Source: Paraclostridium tenue
GTDB taxonomy: Bacteria; Bacillota; Clostridia; Peptostreptococcales; Peptostreptococcaceae
Assembly (NCBI RefSeq): GCF_039521565.1
Contig: NZ_BAAACP010000001.1
Span: 264,180 to 328,179, forward strand
Reading direction: 5' to 3'
DNA length: 64,000 bases
In this document: in pieces, positions 18,137 through 27,373 of the stretch
How positions within the stretch are numbered: position 1 is the first letter of the stretch
Layout: each line of letters begins with the position of its first letter
The notes under the pieces: model-generated
The model's input: the letters and a program-made list of their open reading frames with translations, nothing else
What the model was told of the DNA's origin: nothing
Database searches by the model: none
Position numbers and translations under genes: made by a program

Positions 18137-18306
18137 ATTATTTTCCCCCTTTAAATTAAACAAAAAATTTGATACCTATAAATTATTTTATAAAAAAAAT
18201 TTATAAGTGTTACCCAAACTATAAAATTAAATTTGTATCAAATTTATATTTTATAGAATAGTATATATTATGAAACAAAAAGACCTATAAGAACTATACA
18301 ACGTGG

Positions 18307-18338
18307 AAAAGAGACCTTTTTATAAGGTCTCTTTTATA
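18307..18338. terminator. Bidirectional terminator near the GNAT gene end
   Basis: 12-bp arms AAAAGAGACCTT 18307-18318 and complement 18324-18335. Confidence 0.75.
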
Positions 18339-18948
18339 TTACACAAGTTATTATATCTTCATCTATTATATTTTCATTTACATCACTTGGGAATAAGTCT
18401 TTAATGAAAATATTTCTTAAAATTCCATGTTCATTCTTTTGTTGAGTTTTAAATTCAAATCCTTTGCTTATTATATTATTTAGGCTATGGATATTATCAA
18501 CAGCAGAAACTGTAACTATATATTTTTTTTGTTGTGATTTAGCTATATCTATTCTTAAATCAAGTAATTTACTTTGTAAAGAATTACCTCTATACATAGG
18601 ATGAACCATAACAAAACCTGATATAAATGTATTTTTAATATCTTCTAAGGAAATACCTAAAGAAGATAAAGTTTCTAAATCATTTATGTTAGGAACATCA
18701 CAAAGAGCACAAGCAATAAGTTCTAAACCTACATAACACCCAATTATAAATCCACCATTTTCTATTGTTTTTTTCAAAGAATCATAATTTCTATTTTTTA
18801 ACCAATTTTTATTATCCATAGAATTACTTACTTCTTCATATAGTTTTGATATATCACCAAAATTTTCCTCACTTAAAAAACAGATATTTGCATATATATT
18901 ATTAGTAAGAACATTATTTACTTTAGATAGTTTTACTTTTGTTAGCAA
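18334..18948 (-). CDS. GNAT-family N-acetyltransferase
   Basis: 204 aa. FIIGCYVGLELIACALC and FISGFVMVHPMYRGNSLQSKLLDLRIDIAK form the GNAT core, with V-x-P-x-x-R-G-x-x-L as the acetyl-CoA pyrophosphate loop. The C-terminal VDNIHSLNNIISKGFEF is the acceptor-side motif. Substrate is unknown. The start is TTG, with AAGAGGTG at good spacing. Monocistronic. Confidence 0.85.
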   Translation of the reverse strand: MLTKVKLSKVNNVLTNNIYANICFLSEENFGDISKLYEEVSNSMDNKNWLKNRNYDSLKKTIENGGFIIGCYVGLELIACALCDVPNINDLETLSSLGISLEDIKNTFISGFVMVHPMYRGNSLQSKLLDLRIDIAKSQQKKYIVTVSAVDNIHSLNNIISKGFEFKTQQKNEHGILRNIFIKDLFPSDVNENIIDEDIITCVI

Positions 18949-19106
18949 CTAAGCACCTCTTTCCTTTGATTTAATATTAGACAATTATACCATAAATTTG
19001 ATTATATTTGATTAAAAAAATGTAAAAACTATAAAAAATATTATAATAGCTTTAAAATACTCCATAATATTAAGCTTAAGTCTATTATTTGATAGGAGGC
19101 ACAAAT

Positions 19107-20258
19107 TTGAACTCAAGAAGAGAAAAAAATAAGAAATTAAGGAAAATACTAGTTTTAGTGGGTGTATTTATAATTAGTACTATAACTTTACTTCAGAAAA
19201 ATAATGAAAAGATCAACACTTTTATAAGAAAAGGAGCTTCAATAAAATTGGAGGAGGAAGCAGAGATCTCCAAGTTCCAATTATTACTTGAAAATTTATT
19301 TGATAATAGAAATAAAGCTATATTAACTAAGAATGATGAAGTATTAAAAAAGTTATATGATATAGATCATAAATTTGGACTTTGGGCATATGAACAAGAA
19401 GTTACTAAAATGAAATATTTAGAAAATTGGTCGTATAAACAAGGTGTTAAATTTAATGACATAAAAACAAGAGTTAAAGTTCGAAAAGTTAAAGAAAAAG
19501 AAGAGAATTTATATGGAATAATATGTGCAGTATCTACAGAATATAATTATTCGTATGAAAATCAATTAGATACTAAAAATATGTTTAGAATAGGTACATA
19601 CCATTATCTTAATATGAGAATAGTAGATAATGAATATGTAATAACTAAAGAGTGGTATACGGATCCATTTGCAGATTCACTACATCTAGACAATATAAAA
19701 TCTGATGATATTAGAAACTACATTTTATCAAAGGAAAATCAAACAATAAGTTTAACTAATGAACAAACTAAAGCTATGGAATATGCTCACAAATATTGTG
19801 GAGCAGCAGCTGATGAAGAGCATGGAATGAAGTTTAATCCAAAATATAAAGATTTTAATCCAGATGGAGGAGACTGCGCAAATTTTGCTTCTCAAATAAT
19901 GTATGAAAGTAAAAGGTTTAAGAAAAACAGAATTTGGAATTATGAAGGTAACTCAGGCACCAAGGCTTGGGTAAATGCACAAGGTTTTAAAAACTATTTG
20001 TTAAATAGTGGAAGAGGTAGTTTGATATCTAAAGGATCTTATGAAGATGTATATAAAACTGCCTATAATATGATTCCTGGAGATATAGTAGCATACGAAA
20101 AAGGTGGAAGGATAACCCATGTATCTACTGTAACAGGATTAGATTCAAGAGGGTATCCACTTGTTACATGTCATAATACTGATAGATTATTGGTTCCATG
20201 GGATTTAGGATGGAGTGATAAATCTATAAAGTTTCATTTAATAAAAGTTCATTATTAA
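19107..20258 (+). CDS. Exported putative amidase/cysteine-peptidase (Amidase_6 domain)
   Basis: 383 aa. A single N-terminal hydrophobic helix (about 15-30) without lipobox anchors or exports the protein. An NTF2-like middle region follows (FRIGTYHYLNMRIVDNEYVI). The C-terminal Amidase_6 domain has AMEYAHKYCG, the catalytic GGDCANFASQ (Cys) and RITHVSTVTG (His). These domains hydrolyse peptide or amide bonds in the wall; the substrate is unproven. The TTG at 19107 is used because TAGGAGGC lies right before it. Confidence 0.8.
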   Translation: MNSRREKNKKLRKILVLVGVFIISTITLLQKNNEKINTFIRKGASIKLEEEAEISKFQLLLENLFDNRNKAILTKNDEVLKKLYDIDHKFGLWAYEQEVTKMKYLENWSYKQGVKFNDIKTRVKVRKVKEKEENLYGIICAVSTEYNYSYENQLDTKNMFRIGTYHYLNMRIVDNEYVITKEWYTDPFADSLHLDNIKSDDIRNYILSKENQTISLTNEQTKAMEYAHKYCGAAADEEHGMKFNPKYKDFNPDGGDCANFASQIMYESKRFKKNRIWNYEGNSGTKAWVNAQGFKNYLLNSGRGSLISKGSYEDVYKTAYNMIPGDIVAYEKGGRITHVSTVTGLDSRGYPLVTCHNTDRLLVPWDLGWSDKSIKFHLIKVHY

Positions 20259-20264
20259 TAAAAA

Positions 20265-20305
20265 TTAAAAAGTAGCTACCTTTTTAAGGTAGCTACTTTT
20301 TAATT
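20265..20305 (+). terminator. Intrinsic terminator after the amidase gene
   Basis: 18-bp perfect arms 20265-20282 and 20286-20303 with a T-rich right arm and tail. Confidence 0.85.
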
Positions 20306-20418
20306 TAAAAAATTTTAAAAATATAAAAAAATCTAATTTATTTTAATATTGATTAATATATGGTAAAATTATAAGTAAATATATTTTAATTTAGACTACT
20401 TATTAGGAGGTTCAGTAT

Positions 20419-20823
20419 TTGAATATACTATTTTTTATAACACCCAAAAGTGAAGTAGCATATATATATGATGATTATACGATGAGACAGGCACTAGAGA
20501 AAATGGAGTATCATAGATATTCTGCTATACCTATTATAAATCGTAATGGAGAGTATGTGGGGACTATAACAGAAGGAGATCTTTTATGGTATTTGAAAAA
20601 TGATTTAAACTTAGATTTAAAAACTATAGAAGATGTATATATATGTGATATAAAAAGAAGAATGGATAATAAGCCTGTATCTATAAATGCTAATATAGAA
20701 GATTTAATATCCAAATCTATGAATCAAAACTTTGTTCCAGTTATAGATGATCAAAATATTTTCATAGGTATAATAAAAAGAAGAGATATAATTGAATATT
20801 GCTATAAAAAGATAAAGTCTTAA
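20419..20823 (+). CDS. Stand-alone CBS-domain pair protein
   Basis: 134 aa, two CBS motifs: AYIYDDYTMRQALEKMEYHRYSAIPIINRNGEYVGTITEGDLLWYL and a second from about residue 80 ending IDDQNIFIGIIKRRDIIEY. Paired CBS modules bind adenine nucleotides. Small stand-alone members such as DarB/CbpB (YkuL) bind c-di-AMP and signal to the stringent-response enzyme; that role is only a possibility here. TTG start with TAGGAGG upstream. Confidence 0.88.
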   Translation: MNILFFITPKSEVAYIYDDYTMRQALEKMEYHRYSAIPIINRNGEYVGTITEGDLLWYLKNDLNLDLKTIEDVYICDIKRRMDNKPVSINANIEDLISKSMNQNFVPVIDDQNIFIGIIKRRDIIEYCYKKIKS

Positions 20824-20829
20824 AAATTA

Positions 20830-20866
20830 AAAGAGTAACTTAAAATATTTTAAGTTACTCTTTATT
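20830..20866. terminator. Bidirectional terminator, perfect palindrome
   Basis: 17-bp arms meeting at 20846/20847 between the convergent CBS and parvulin genes. Confidence 0.8.
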
Positions 20867-20878
20867 TATATAAATATA

Positions 20879-21634
20879 TTAGTCATTAAATTTAACCATA
20901 TCAGTATATTTAGATTTTAAATCATTTATCTTTGAAGAATAAACTTCATTTTGTTTTTGATACATTAAGCTTTTAGCTATATCATCTTTAACCTCAGCAA
21001 GTTCAGATTGTCCACCTTCATTTCTATCTTCAACTTTTATTAAGTGATATCCGAATTGAGTTTTAACTGGACCTTTAACTTCTCCTTTATTCATAGAAAA
21101 TACTGCTTCTTCAAATTCAGGAACCATTTGTCCTCTTGGGAAAGTACCTAAATCACCATCAGCATCTTTAGATGGACAAGAAGAATGTTCTCTAGCAGCT
21201 TCTTCAAATGATACTTCATTGTTGTTTATTTTATTTAATAACTCATTAGCTTTTTCTTCATTATCAACTAATATATGTTTAGCTGATGCAGTTTCAGGCT
21301 TAACGAATCTAGTCTTATTAGCTTCATAGAAATTAGCTATCTCTTCGTCAGTTAATTTAACTGATGCTAATACTCTATTGATAGAATATTGTTTTAACAT
21401 ATTTTCCTCTATCTTTTTCATTTCAGCTTTAAAGTTTTCATCGTTATGTAAATTTTCTTCTTTAGCTTCAAGATAGAATAACTCTTGGTTAACTAAATCT
21501 TCTAATAATCTTTTTTTACCTTCTTCATTATTAAATTGCATAGCTTGGTATGGATCTAAGCTTTTTAAAGCATTTTCAATATCAATATTAGTTATTTCTT
21601 TTTCTCCAATAGTAGCTAAAACTTTTCTTTTCAT
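20879..21634 (-). CDS. Parvulin-type peptidyl-prolyl cis-trans isomerase (cytoplasmic SurA/PrsA-like)
   Basis: 251 aa. The helical N-terminal chaperone region (SurA_N-like, residues 1-105) precedes a rotamase domain: ASAKHILVDNEEKANELL, EEAAREHSSCPSKDADGDLGTFPRGQMVPEFEEAVF and QFGYHLIKVEDR. A C-terminal helix follows. There is no signal peptide or lipobox, so unlike PrsA it should act in the cytoplasm on folding client proteins. AAAGGAG precedes the ATG. Confidence 0.92.
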   Translation of the reverse strand: MKRKVLATIGEKEITNIDIENALKSLDPYQAMQFNNEEGKKRLLEDLVNQELFYLEAKEENLHNDENFKAEMKKIEENMLKQYSINRVLASVKLTDEEIANFYEANKTRFVKPETASAKHILVDNEEKANELLNKINNNEVSFEEAAREHSSCPSKDADGDLGTFPRGQMVPEFEEAVFSMNKGEVKGPVKTQFGYHLIKVEDRNEGGQSELAEVKDDIAKSLMYQKQNEVYSSKINDLKSKYTDMVKFND

Positions 21635-21725
21635 AATATTAACTCCTTTATAATTTGTTTATTATAGTATTAACTATTAAAATAAATAATATCAAAAAAT
21701 TCTAGATATGTCTAATATTTCAAAA

Positions 21726-22172
21726 TCAGTATCTTAAAAGCATAAATATCATTAAAGTAGAAGCTATTATTCCAACAACTCCTTCTTCTAGCTTATATTT
21801 ATGAACTTTAATTAACGGTATAGACATATATATAATTAAAAATATTAACTTTAATAAAAATCCAAACATACTGACTGAAAACATATAATAGTTATATGAT
21901 GAAAAAATAAAAGATATGAGAGTAACTATTTTATAAAAAATTTCTATTTTATTTTCGTAAACTTTAATATAATTCATATAAGCCATATAAGTTACCATAT
22001 AGATTATGCAAAGAGACGTATATATAATGAATAAAGATGAAGATAATTCATTATATTTATTATCTGTTAGTATAATACCTACGAACCAAAATATAATCCA
22101 AAATGCAATAAATAGAAATTTAAATATATTATTAAATAAATTTAGTTTGTTGTATTTATTTGCTGTATTCAA
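21726..22172 (-). CDS. Small integral membrane protein, about five helices, unknown
   Basis: 148 aa with hydrophobic segments spread over nearly the whole length (FKFLFIAFWIIFWFVGIIL first). The TTG at 22172 is chosen because AGGAAG lies 8 bases upstream; an in-frame GTG at 22181 would overlap that site. No motif is recognised. Monocistronic and divergent from the TSCPD gene. Confidence 0.55.
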   Translation of the reverse strand: MNTANKYNKLNLFNNIFKFLFIAFWIIFWFVGIILTDNKYNELSSSLFIIYTSLCIIYMVTYMAYMNYIKVYENKIEIFYKIVTLISFIFSSYNYYMFSVSMFGFLLKLIFLIIYMSIPLIKVHKYKLEEGVVGIIASTLMIFMLLRY

Positions 22173-22374
22173 ATTTACCACTTCCTAACATTTAATCTAT
22201 AAGATTATATACAAAAATTTTAAAGATATTCAATACAATTTTAATATGTATATATAATTATAACTATTAATTTATTTATTAAAAATATATATTAAGAAAA
22301 TTTCATAAAATATTCACATAAATCTTATATTTTATAAATAGTATAATAATAAAATATATAATAGGGTGATTTGT

Positions 22375-22632
22375 ATGTATAGATATTATACTAATGGAGT
22401 ATGTTCAAAATCAATTTTATTAGATTTAGATGGAGATATGCTGGTAGATGTTATATTTGAAGGAGGGTGTGCAGGAAATTTATTAGGAATTAAAAACTTA
22501 ATAGAAGGTAAAACAATAGATGAAATAATAGAAACATTTGAAAAAATACCATGTAAGAACAGAGAAACATCCTGTCCAGATCAATTAGCTAATGCGCTAA
22601 AAATATATAAAAAATATGTATTAAATGAATAA
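22375..22632 (+). CDS. TSCPD-domain protein (TIGR03905 type)
   Basis: 85 aa: an N-terminal YYTNGVCSKSILLDLDGD strand region, VIFEGGCAGNLLGIKNLIEGK, and the name-giving TSCPDQLANAL near the C-terminus with conserved Cys residues. The domain is also found at the C-terminus of ribonucleotide reductases; the stand-alone form is common in clostridia and has no proven function. The ATG at 22375 follows a GGGTGAT site. Confidence 0.85.
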   Translation: MYRYYTNGVCSKSILLDLDGDMLVDVIFEGGCAGNLLGIKNLIEGKTIDEIIETFEKIPCKNRETSCPDQLANALKIYKKYVLNE

Positions 22633-22633
22633 A

Positions 22634-22670
22634 AAAAGCTTCTACTTTTAAATAAGTAGAAGCTTTTCCC
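22634..22670. terminator. Bidirectional terminator
   Basis: 14-bp arms AAAAGCTTCTACTT 22634-22647 and complement 22654-22667, between convergent genes. Confidence 0.8.
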
Positions 22671-22679
22671 TTAAATTAT

Positions 22680-23132
22680 TTATCTAGTTACAACTATAGC
22701 TATTTTTTCATCTTTATTATAGCTTATTTGTACTAATTGATTTTTCTTAATTTTTTCTAAGTCTTCCCCACCATATTTTATTTGTAGTTTGTCAACTTTT
22801 TTACCTTGTTTTATTATAGCAACATATTCTTTTTTGCCTTTTTTCTCAAGACTTATTAAGTTACCGACAAAAGGTTTAAAGTTTTGGTATTTATCACCTT
22901 GTTTTTTGATATAGAAGTAAGCTCCTACAGCTAAAACTATTTCAACACCAAATAAAACCCAGCCATTAACTTTTAAAGATATACCACCAATCCATACAAC
23001 TAACATTATAATCATAGGTATAATACTTTTTCTAAGTAATAATTTTCCCATTATTTCATTAGCCTTTTTTTCTGGACCAGTCATTGTTTTTGATCTAGCA
23101 TATGATTGTGCAAATTTGTCCTTTAAGCTCAT
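22680..23132 (-). CDS. Membrane protein with two helices and a C-terminal beta domain, unknown
   Basis: 150 aa. A basic N-terminus is followed by two adjacent membrane helices (IIPMIIMLVVWIGGISL and VLFGVEIVLAVGAYFYI). The soluble C-terminal domain of short strands ends QLVQISYNKDEKIAIVV. The ATG at 23132 has AGGAGG upstream, so the longer in-frame extension is not used. Function not recognised. Confidence 0.6.
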   Translation of the reverse strand: MSLKDKFAQSYARSKTMTGPEKKANEIMGKLLLRKSIIPMIIMLVVWIGGISLKVNGWVLFGVEIVLAVGAYFYIKKQGDKYQNFKPFVGNLISLEKKGKKEYVAIIKQGKKVDKLQIKYGGEDLEKIKKNQLVQISYNKDEKIAIVVTR

Positions 23133-23476
23133 ATTAATCCTCCTAGATTGTTTCAAATTTAAATTATGATAACAAGTCATGCTTGAAATTTAAAATATAT
23201 TTATATTATGTACAAGTTTCATATTTAAATTTATATTCAAGCAAGTATAAATATATAACATATTTTATCATAAAAATATTAAAAAGAAAATAAAGGAGAA
23301 TGTAAAATTTTAACGTAAAATAAAATTTTATCTTAATAAAAGTTTATTATTTTTATTATTTTATATTAAATTATACAAATGTAACTTATGTTACAGAAAA
23401 TAATCTAAAATTATTATAATATTAAAATATAGATAATTAAAACAAAATACGAACGATATAAAAAGGAGAATTTAAA
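23133..23476. other. Divergent intergenic region upstream of the DUF1858 gene
   Basis: 344 very AT-rich bases. The only clear signals are the FNR-like palindrome and -10 box at 23380-23420. No gene seen. Confidence 0.6.
23380..23420 (+). promoter_or_regulatory. FNR/CRP-like palindrome plus -10 box of the DUF1858 gene
   Basis: TGTAACTTATGTTACA (23380-23395) is a perfect 6-4-6 inverted repeat of the Crp/Fnr type. TATAAT lies at 23415-23420, so the palindrome centre is about 40 bases upstream of the expected start, close to the class II activator position. There is no good -35 box, as expected for an activated promoter. Confidence 0.55.
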
Positions 23477-23665
23477 ATGAAAATAGATAAAAACATATTA
23501 ATAGGAGAATTAATAAGTAAAAAACCAGAAGTTGTAGATGTACTTATGAAGTATGAAATGGGATGTTTAGGATGTCCATCAGCTCAAATGGAAACTTTAG
23601 AACAGGCAGCATATATACATGGAATAGATTTAGAAGAATTATTACAAAAACTGAATGAAATTTAA
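23477..23665 (+). CDS. DUF1858 redox-disulfide domain protein
   Basis: 62 aa covering the whole DUF1858 fold: KIDKNILIGELISKKPEVVDVLMKYEMGCLGCPSAQMETLEQAA. The CLGC pair is the hallmark; the domain is often fused to or near hybrid-cluster and other anaerobic Fe-S proteins and presumably has a redox or sulfur-handling role. AAGGAG precedes the ATG. It lies 140 bases before the SulP permease but is separated by a terminator. Confidence 0.88.
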   Translation: MKIDKNILIGELISKKPEVVDVLMKYEMGCLGCPSAQMETLEQAAYIHGIDLEELLQKLNEI

Positions 23666-23670
23666 AAATA

Positions 23671-23706
23671 AAAAAAGATACTTCGGATGCGAAGTATCTT
23701 TTTTTA
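23671..23706 (+). terminator. Intrinsic terminator after DUF1858
   Basis: GATACTTCG 23677-23685, 4-base loop, complement 23690-23698, flanked by A6 and T7 runs. Confidence 0.88.
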
Positions 23707-23804
23707 TTTTTATATAAATTTTATTATTATTGTATAGACTTTATTTAAAAATAGGATTAATATATTAAATGTTGCAACAATTAGTTTTGGAGGGAAGTGT
23801 TTAA

Positions 23805-25073
23805 GTGTTACCAAAGTTATTTAAAATGATAAAAGAAAATGAATTAACAAAAGAGCAAGTAGGTAAAGATATAATAGCTGGAATTATAGTTGCTATAATA
23901 GCTCTTCCTTTATCTATAGCCTTAGCAATATCATCTGGAGTATCTCCGGAAAAGGGACTTATAACTGCTATATTTGCAGGATTTATAATATCTTTTTTAG
24001 GTGGGAGCAAGGTTCAAATTGGTGGGCCAACAGGAGCATTCGTTGTAATAGTTTATGGTGTAATTAAAACTTATGGAATAACAGGACTTATAACTGCTAC
24101 AATGATGGCAGGAGTTATATTAGTAGTTATGGGATTACTTAAATTTGGATCTTTAATAAAATATGTTCCACAAACTATAACAGTAGGATTTACTAGTGGT
24201 ATAGCAGTAACATTACTTACAACTCAGTTAAAGGATTTTTTTGGATTTAAAATAAAAAATGTACCAGCTGAGTTTATAGGGAAAATAGGAAGCTATATAC
24301 AACATATATCCACTTTCGATATAGCATCATTTCTAATAGGAATAGCTTGTATTTTTATATTAGTTTACTGGCCTAAAGTAAACAAGAAAATACCAGCATC
24401 AATAATAGTATTAATACTATCTACTTTATTAGTAAATTTATTTAACTTACCAACAGATACAATAGGTACTAGATTTAATGAAATATCATCATCTATACCA
24501 AAACCACAAATACCACATATAGATTTACAAACAATTACAAAATTAATAAAGCCAGCTATAACTATTGCTTTATTAGGTGCAATCGAGTCACTACTTTCAT
24601 GTGTAGTTTCTGATAATATGATAGATGACAAGCATGATTCAAACATGGAGTTAGTAGCACAAGGACTTGGAAATATAGTATCTTCAATTTTTGGAGGAAT
24701 TCCAGCAACTGGAGCTATAGCTAGAACAGCAGCTAATGTTAAAAATGGAGGAAGAAGCCCTATATCAGGTATGGTACATGCTATAACATTATTACTTATA
24801 ATGGTTATACTAATGCCCCTTGCTAAGCTTATACCTATGACTACGTTAGCGGCAATACTTATAGTAGTTTCTTACAATATGGGAGAATGGTCACATTTTA
24901 AAGAATTATTATCTTCAAGTAAATCTGATGTTTTAGTATTAATTATAACTTTTACACTTACAGTAGTATTTGATTTAGTATTTGCAATAGGAGTAGGTAT
25001 GGTTGTTCACTATATACTTAAATTTGTAAAAGATAGAAATGAAAAAGCAGAAGATGAATTAGAAGCTGCCTAA
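23805..25073 (+). CDS. SulP-family anion permease lacking a STAS domain
   Basis: 422 aa with the SulP core: KDIIAGIIVAIIALPLSIALAISSGVSPEKGL, GGSKVQIGGPTGAFVVIV (helix 3 substrate motif), GLGNIVSSIFGGIPATGAIARTAANVKNGG and about twelve further hydrophobic segments. It stops right after the last helix with a short charged tail, whereas typical SulP proteins carry a C-terminal STAS regulatory domain. Likely a proton- or sodium-coupled transporter of sulfate or another oxyanion, bicarbonate or dicarboxylate. GTG start with GGAGGG upstream. Confidence 0.88.
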   Translation: MLPKLFKMIKENELTKEQVGKDIIAGIIVAIIALPLSIALAISSGVSPEKGLITAIFAGFIISFLGGSKVQIGGPTGAFVVIVYGVIKTYGITGLITATMMAGVILVVMGLLKFGSLIKYVPQTITVGFTSGIAVTLLTTQLKDFFGFKIKNVPAEFIGKIGSYIQHISTFDIASFLIGIACIFILVYWPKVNKKIPASIIVLILSTLLVNLFNLPTDTIGTRFNEISSSIPKPQIPHIDLQTITKLIKPAITIALLGAIESLLSCVVSDNMIDDKHDSNMELVAQGLGNIVSSIFGGIPATGAIARTAANVKNGGRSPISGMVHAITLLLIMVILMPLAKLIPMTTLAAILIVVSYNMGEWSHFKELLSSSKSDVLVLIITFTLTVVFDLVFAIGVGMVVHYILKFVKDRNEKAEDELEAA

Positions 25074-25097
25074 TGTATATTATTTTAAATTTATATA

Positions 25098-25137
25098 TAA
25101 AAGAAGTGTGAATTATGTAACTTACGCTTCTTTTTTT
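25098..25137 (+). terminator. Intrinsic terminator after SulP
   Basis: Arms AAAAGAAGTGT 25098-25108 and ACGCTTCTTTT 25123-25133 (one G-T pair), long T-run. Confidence 0.75.
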
Positions 25138-25184
25138 GTTATGTTGGGAATAATAATTTGAAATATAGATTTATGGAGGTTTAT

Positions 25185-25646
25185 ATGAAAAAATTATTAT
25201 ATTTAATACCAATAATTATATTAACAATTATATTGATAATTGGTTGTTCTGATAAAACTGTAGAACGAAAGGTAAATGAAGATAAGATAATTCCAAATAC
25301 ACTAACAAGTGAAATGGGAAGAGGTAAAATTATAATAACCACTCCTACTAATAATTCAGAAGATAAAGAAACACCAGTAATATACATAGATGATTATAAG
25401 GGATTAGTTCAATTAGGTCTTGAATCAAAAGATTTTGATAGTTCTAAGTCTAGTTATATATACATAGATGGAAAATTAAATACGATAGAGGAGTTGGGTA
25501 AATCTAGCTCTATAAATTTAACTATATGTGAGGAAGATTTAAATGAAGGTATGCACAAAATTGAAGTATTACAATTTGATAACAATAAAACTAGTGGGAC
25601 ACCTATAACTTACAAAAATTGCAGTTACAAAATATATAAAAGATAA
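25185..25646 (+). CDS. Lipoprotein of unknown function, 153 aa
   Basis: The signal peptide ends in a lipobox, LIIGC, about residue 21. A short disordered linker leads to a domain of about 100 residues with strands and two further Cys (TICEED, KNCSYK) that could form a disulfide outside the cell. The ATG at 25185 has GGAGG upstream. No family recognised. Confidence 0.65.
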   Translation: MKKLLYLIPIIILTIILIIGCSDKTVERKVNEDKIIPNTLTSEMGRGKIIITTPTNNSEDKETPVIYIDDYKGLVQLGLESKDFDSSKSSYIYIDGKLNTIEELGKSSSINLTICEEDLNEGMHKIEVLQFDNNKTSGTPITYKNCSYKIYKR

Positions 25647-25753
25647 TTTGTTTAAAAAATAACTTTATTTAAAGTCATTGTAGTAGATGTATTTTATTGT
25701 TAATATTTATTTAAAGCATAGTATGTTAATAAGATGACTTTAAGGAGATAGAT

Positions 25754-27289
25754 ATGGAAAAAAAGTATATAATAGCATTAGATCAAGGAACAACTAGTTC
25801 CAGAGCGATTTTATTTGATAAATATGGGAATGTAGTTTCATCTGCACAAAAAGAATTTACTCAGTTTTATCCAAAACCTTCTTGGGTAGAACATAACCCT
25901 ATGGAAATTTGGGGAAGTCAAAGTGGAGTTTTAAGAGAAGTTTTAGAAACTTCATCTGTAAGACCAGATGAAATAGCAGCAATAGGTATAACAAATCAAA
26001 GGGAAACTACTATAGTTTGGGATAAAAACACAGGAAAACCAATATATAATGCTATTGTTTGGCAATGTAGAAGAACTTCAGATATATGTGATAAATTAAA
26101 AGAAAAAGGATTAGAGCCTGTGATAAAGGAAAAAACAGGTTTAATTATAGATGCTTATTTTTCAGCAACTAAGATAAATTGGATATTAGAAAATGTAAAA
26201 GGTGCTAGAGAAAAGGCTGAGAATGGAGAACTTTTATTTGGGACAGTAGATACTTGGTTAATATGGAATTTAACTAGAGGGAAAGTCCATATTACAGATT
26301 ATTCAAATGCATCTAGAACAATGCTATATAATATAAAAAAGTTACAGTGGGATGAGGATATACTAAATGAACTTAATATACCTAAAAGTATGTTACCACA
26401 AGTTAGACCATCAAGTGAAATATATGGATATACAGATGGAGAAATGTTAGCAGGAGCAAAGATACCTATATCAGGATGTGCAGGTGACCAACAAGCAGCG
26501 CTATTTGGACAAACTTGTTTTGAAAAAGGTAGTGTAAAAAATACATATGGAACAGGATGTTTTCTATTAATGAATACTGGTGATAAGGTAGTTGAATCAA
26601 AAAATGGATTATTGACAACTATAGCATGGGGAGTTGATGGCAAAATTAACTATGCATTAGAAGGAAGTATATTTGTTGGAGGTGCATCTATTCAATGGTT
26701 AAGAGATGAATTAAGATTAATATATGACTCAGGGCAATCAGAATATTATGCAAATCAAGTAAAAGATACTAATGGAGTTTATGTAGTTCCAGCATTTACA
26801 GGACTTGGAGCCCCATATTGGGATATGTATGCAAGAGGAGCTATATTTGGATTAACTAGAGGAGCGAAAAGAGGCCATATAGTTAGGGCTACATTAGAAT
26901 CTATTGCATATCAAACTAAGGATGTTTTAAATGCTATGCAAGAAGATTCTGGTATGGATTTAAAATTTCTTAGAGTAGATGGTGGAGCTAGTGCTAATAA
27001 TTTTTTAATGCAATTTCAATCAGATATACTAAATGTAAATATTGATAGACCAAAGGTTTTAGAAACTACAGCTTTAGGAGCAGCATATCTTGCAGGACTT
27101 TCAGTAGGATTTTATAATAGTGTAGATGAAATAAAAGAAAAATGGGAAGTTGAAAAAGAATTTATATCTAATATGGATGAAAGAAAAAGAAATATATTAT
27201 ATAAAGGATGGAAACGAGCAGTTGAAAGATCTCTTTTATGGGCGAAAGAAGATGAAGAATTTTTATCTGAGTTAGAACGTATAAATTAA
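25754..27289 (+). CDS. glpK: Glycerol kinase
   Basis: 511 aa. The N-terminal ALDQGTTSSRAILFD phosphate-1 loop, GITNQRETTIVWD, AIVWQCRRTSDIC, GTVDTWLIWNLT, SGCAGDQQAALFGQ (active-site Asp) and VDGGASANNFLMQFQSDIL are all FGGY-kinase signatures of GlpK. It phosphorylates glycerol to glycerol-3-phosphate with ATP for glycolysis or lipid synthesis. Full-length. No glpF or glpD is adjacent, so uptake and oxidation genes lie elsewhere. AAGGAG precedes the ATG. Confidence 0.97.
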   Translation: MEKKYIIALDQGTTSSRAILFDKYGNVVSSAQKEFTQFYPKPSWVEHNPMEIWGSQSGVLREVLETSSVRPDEIAAIGITNQRETTIVWDKNTGKPIYNAIVWQCRRTSDICDKLKEKGLEPVIKEKTGLIIDAYFSATKINWILENVKGAREKAENGELLFGTVDTWLIWNLTRGKVHITDYSNASRTMLYNIKKLQWDEDILNELNIPKSMLPQVRPSSEIYGYTDGEMLAGAKIPISGCAGDQQAALFGQTCFEKGSVKNTYGTGCFLLMNTGDKVVESKNGLLTTIAWGVDGKINYALEGSIFVGGASIQWLRDELRLIYDSGQSEYYANQVKDTNGVYVVPAFTGLGAPYWDMYARGAIFGLTRGAKRGHIVRATLESIAYQTKDVLNAMQEDSGMDLKFLRVDGGASANNFLMQFQSDILNVNIDRPKVLETTALGAAYLAGLSVGFYNSVDEIKEKWEVEKEFISNMDERKRNILYKGWKRAVERSLLWAKEDEEFLSELERIN

Positions 27290-27373
27290 AAATATATACA
27301 ATATTTTTATATGTATTCTCATATAATTTATTAAATCTATTCGATGTATTAATAAAATTATGGAGGTATACAT

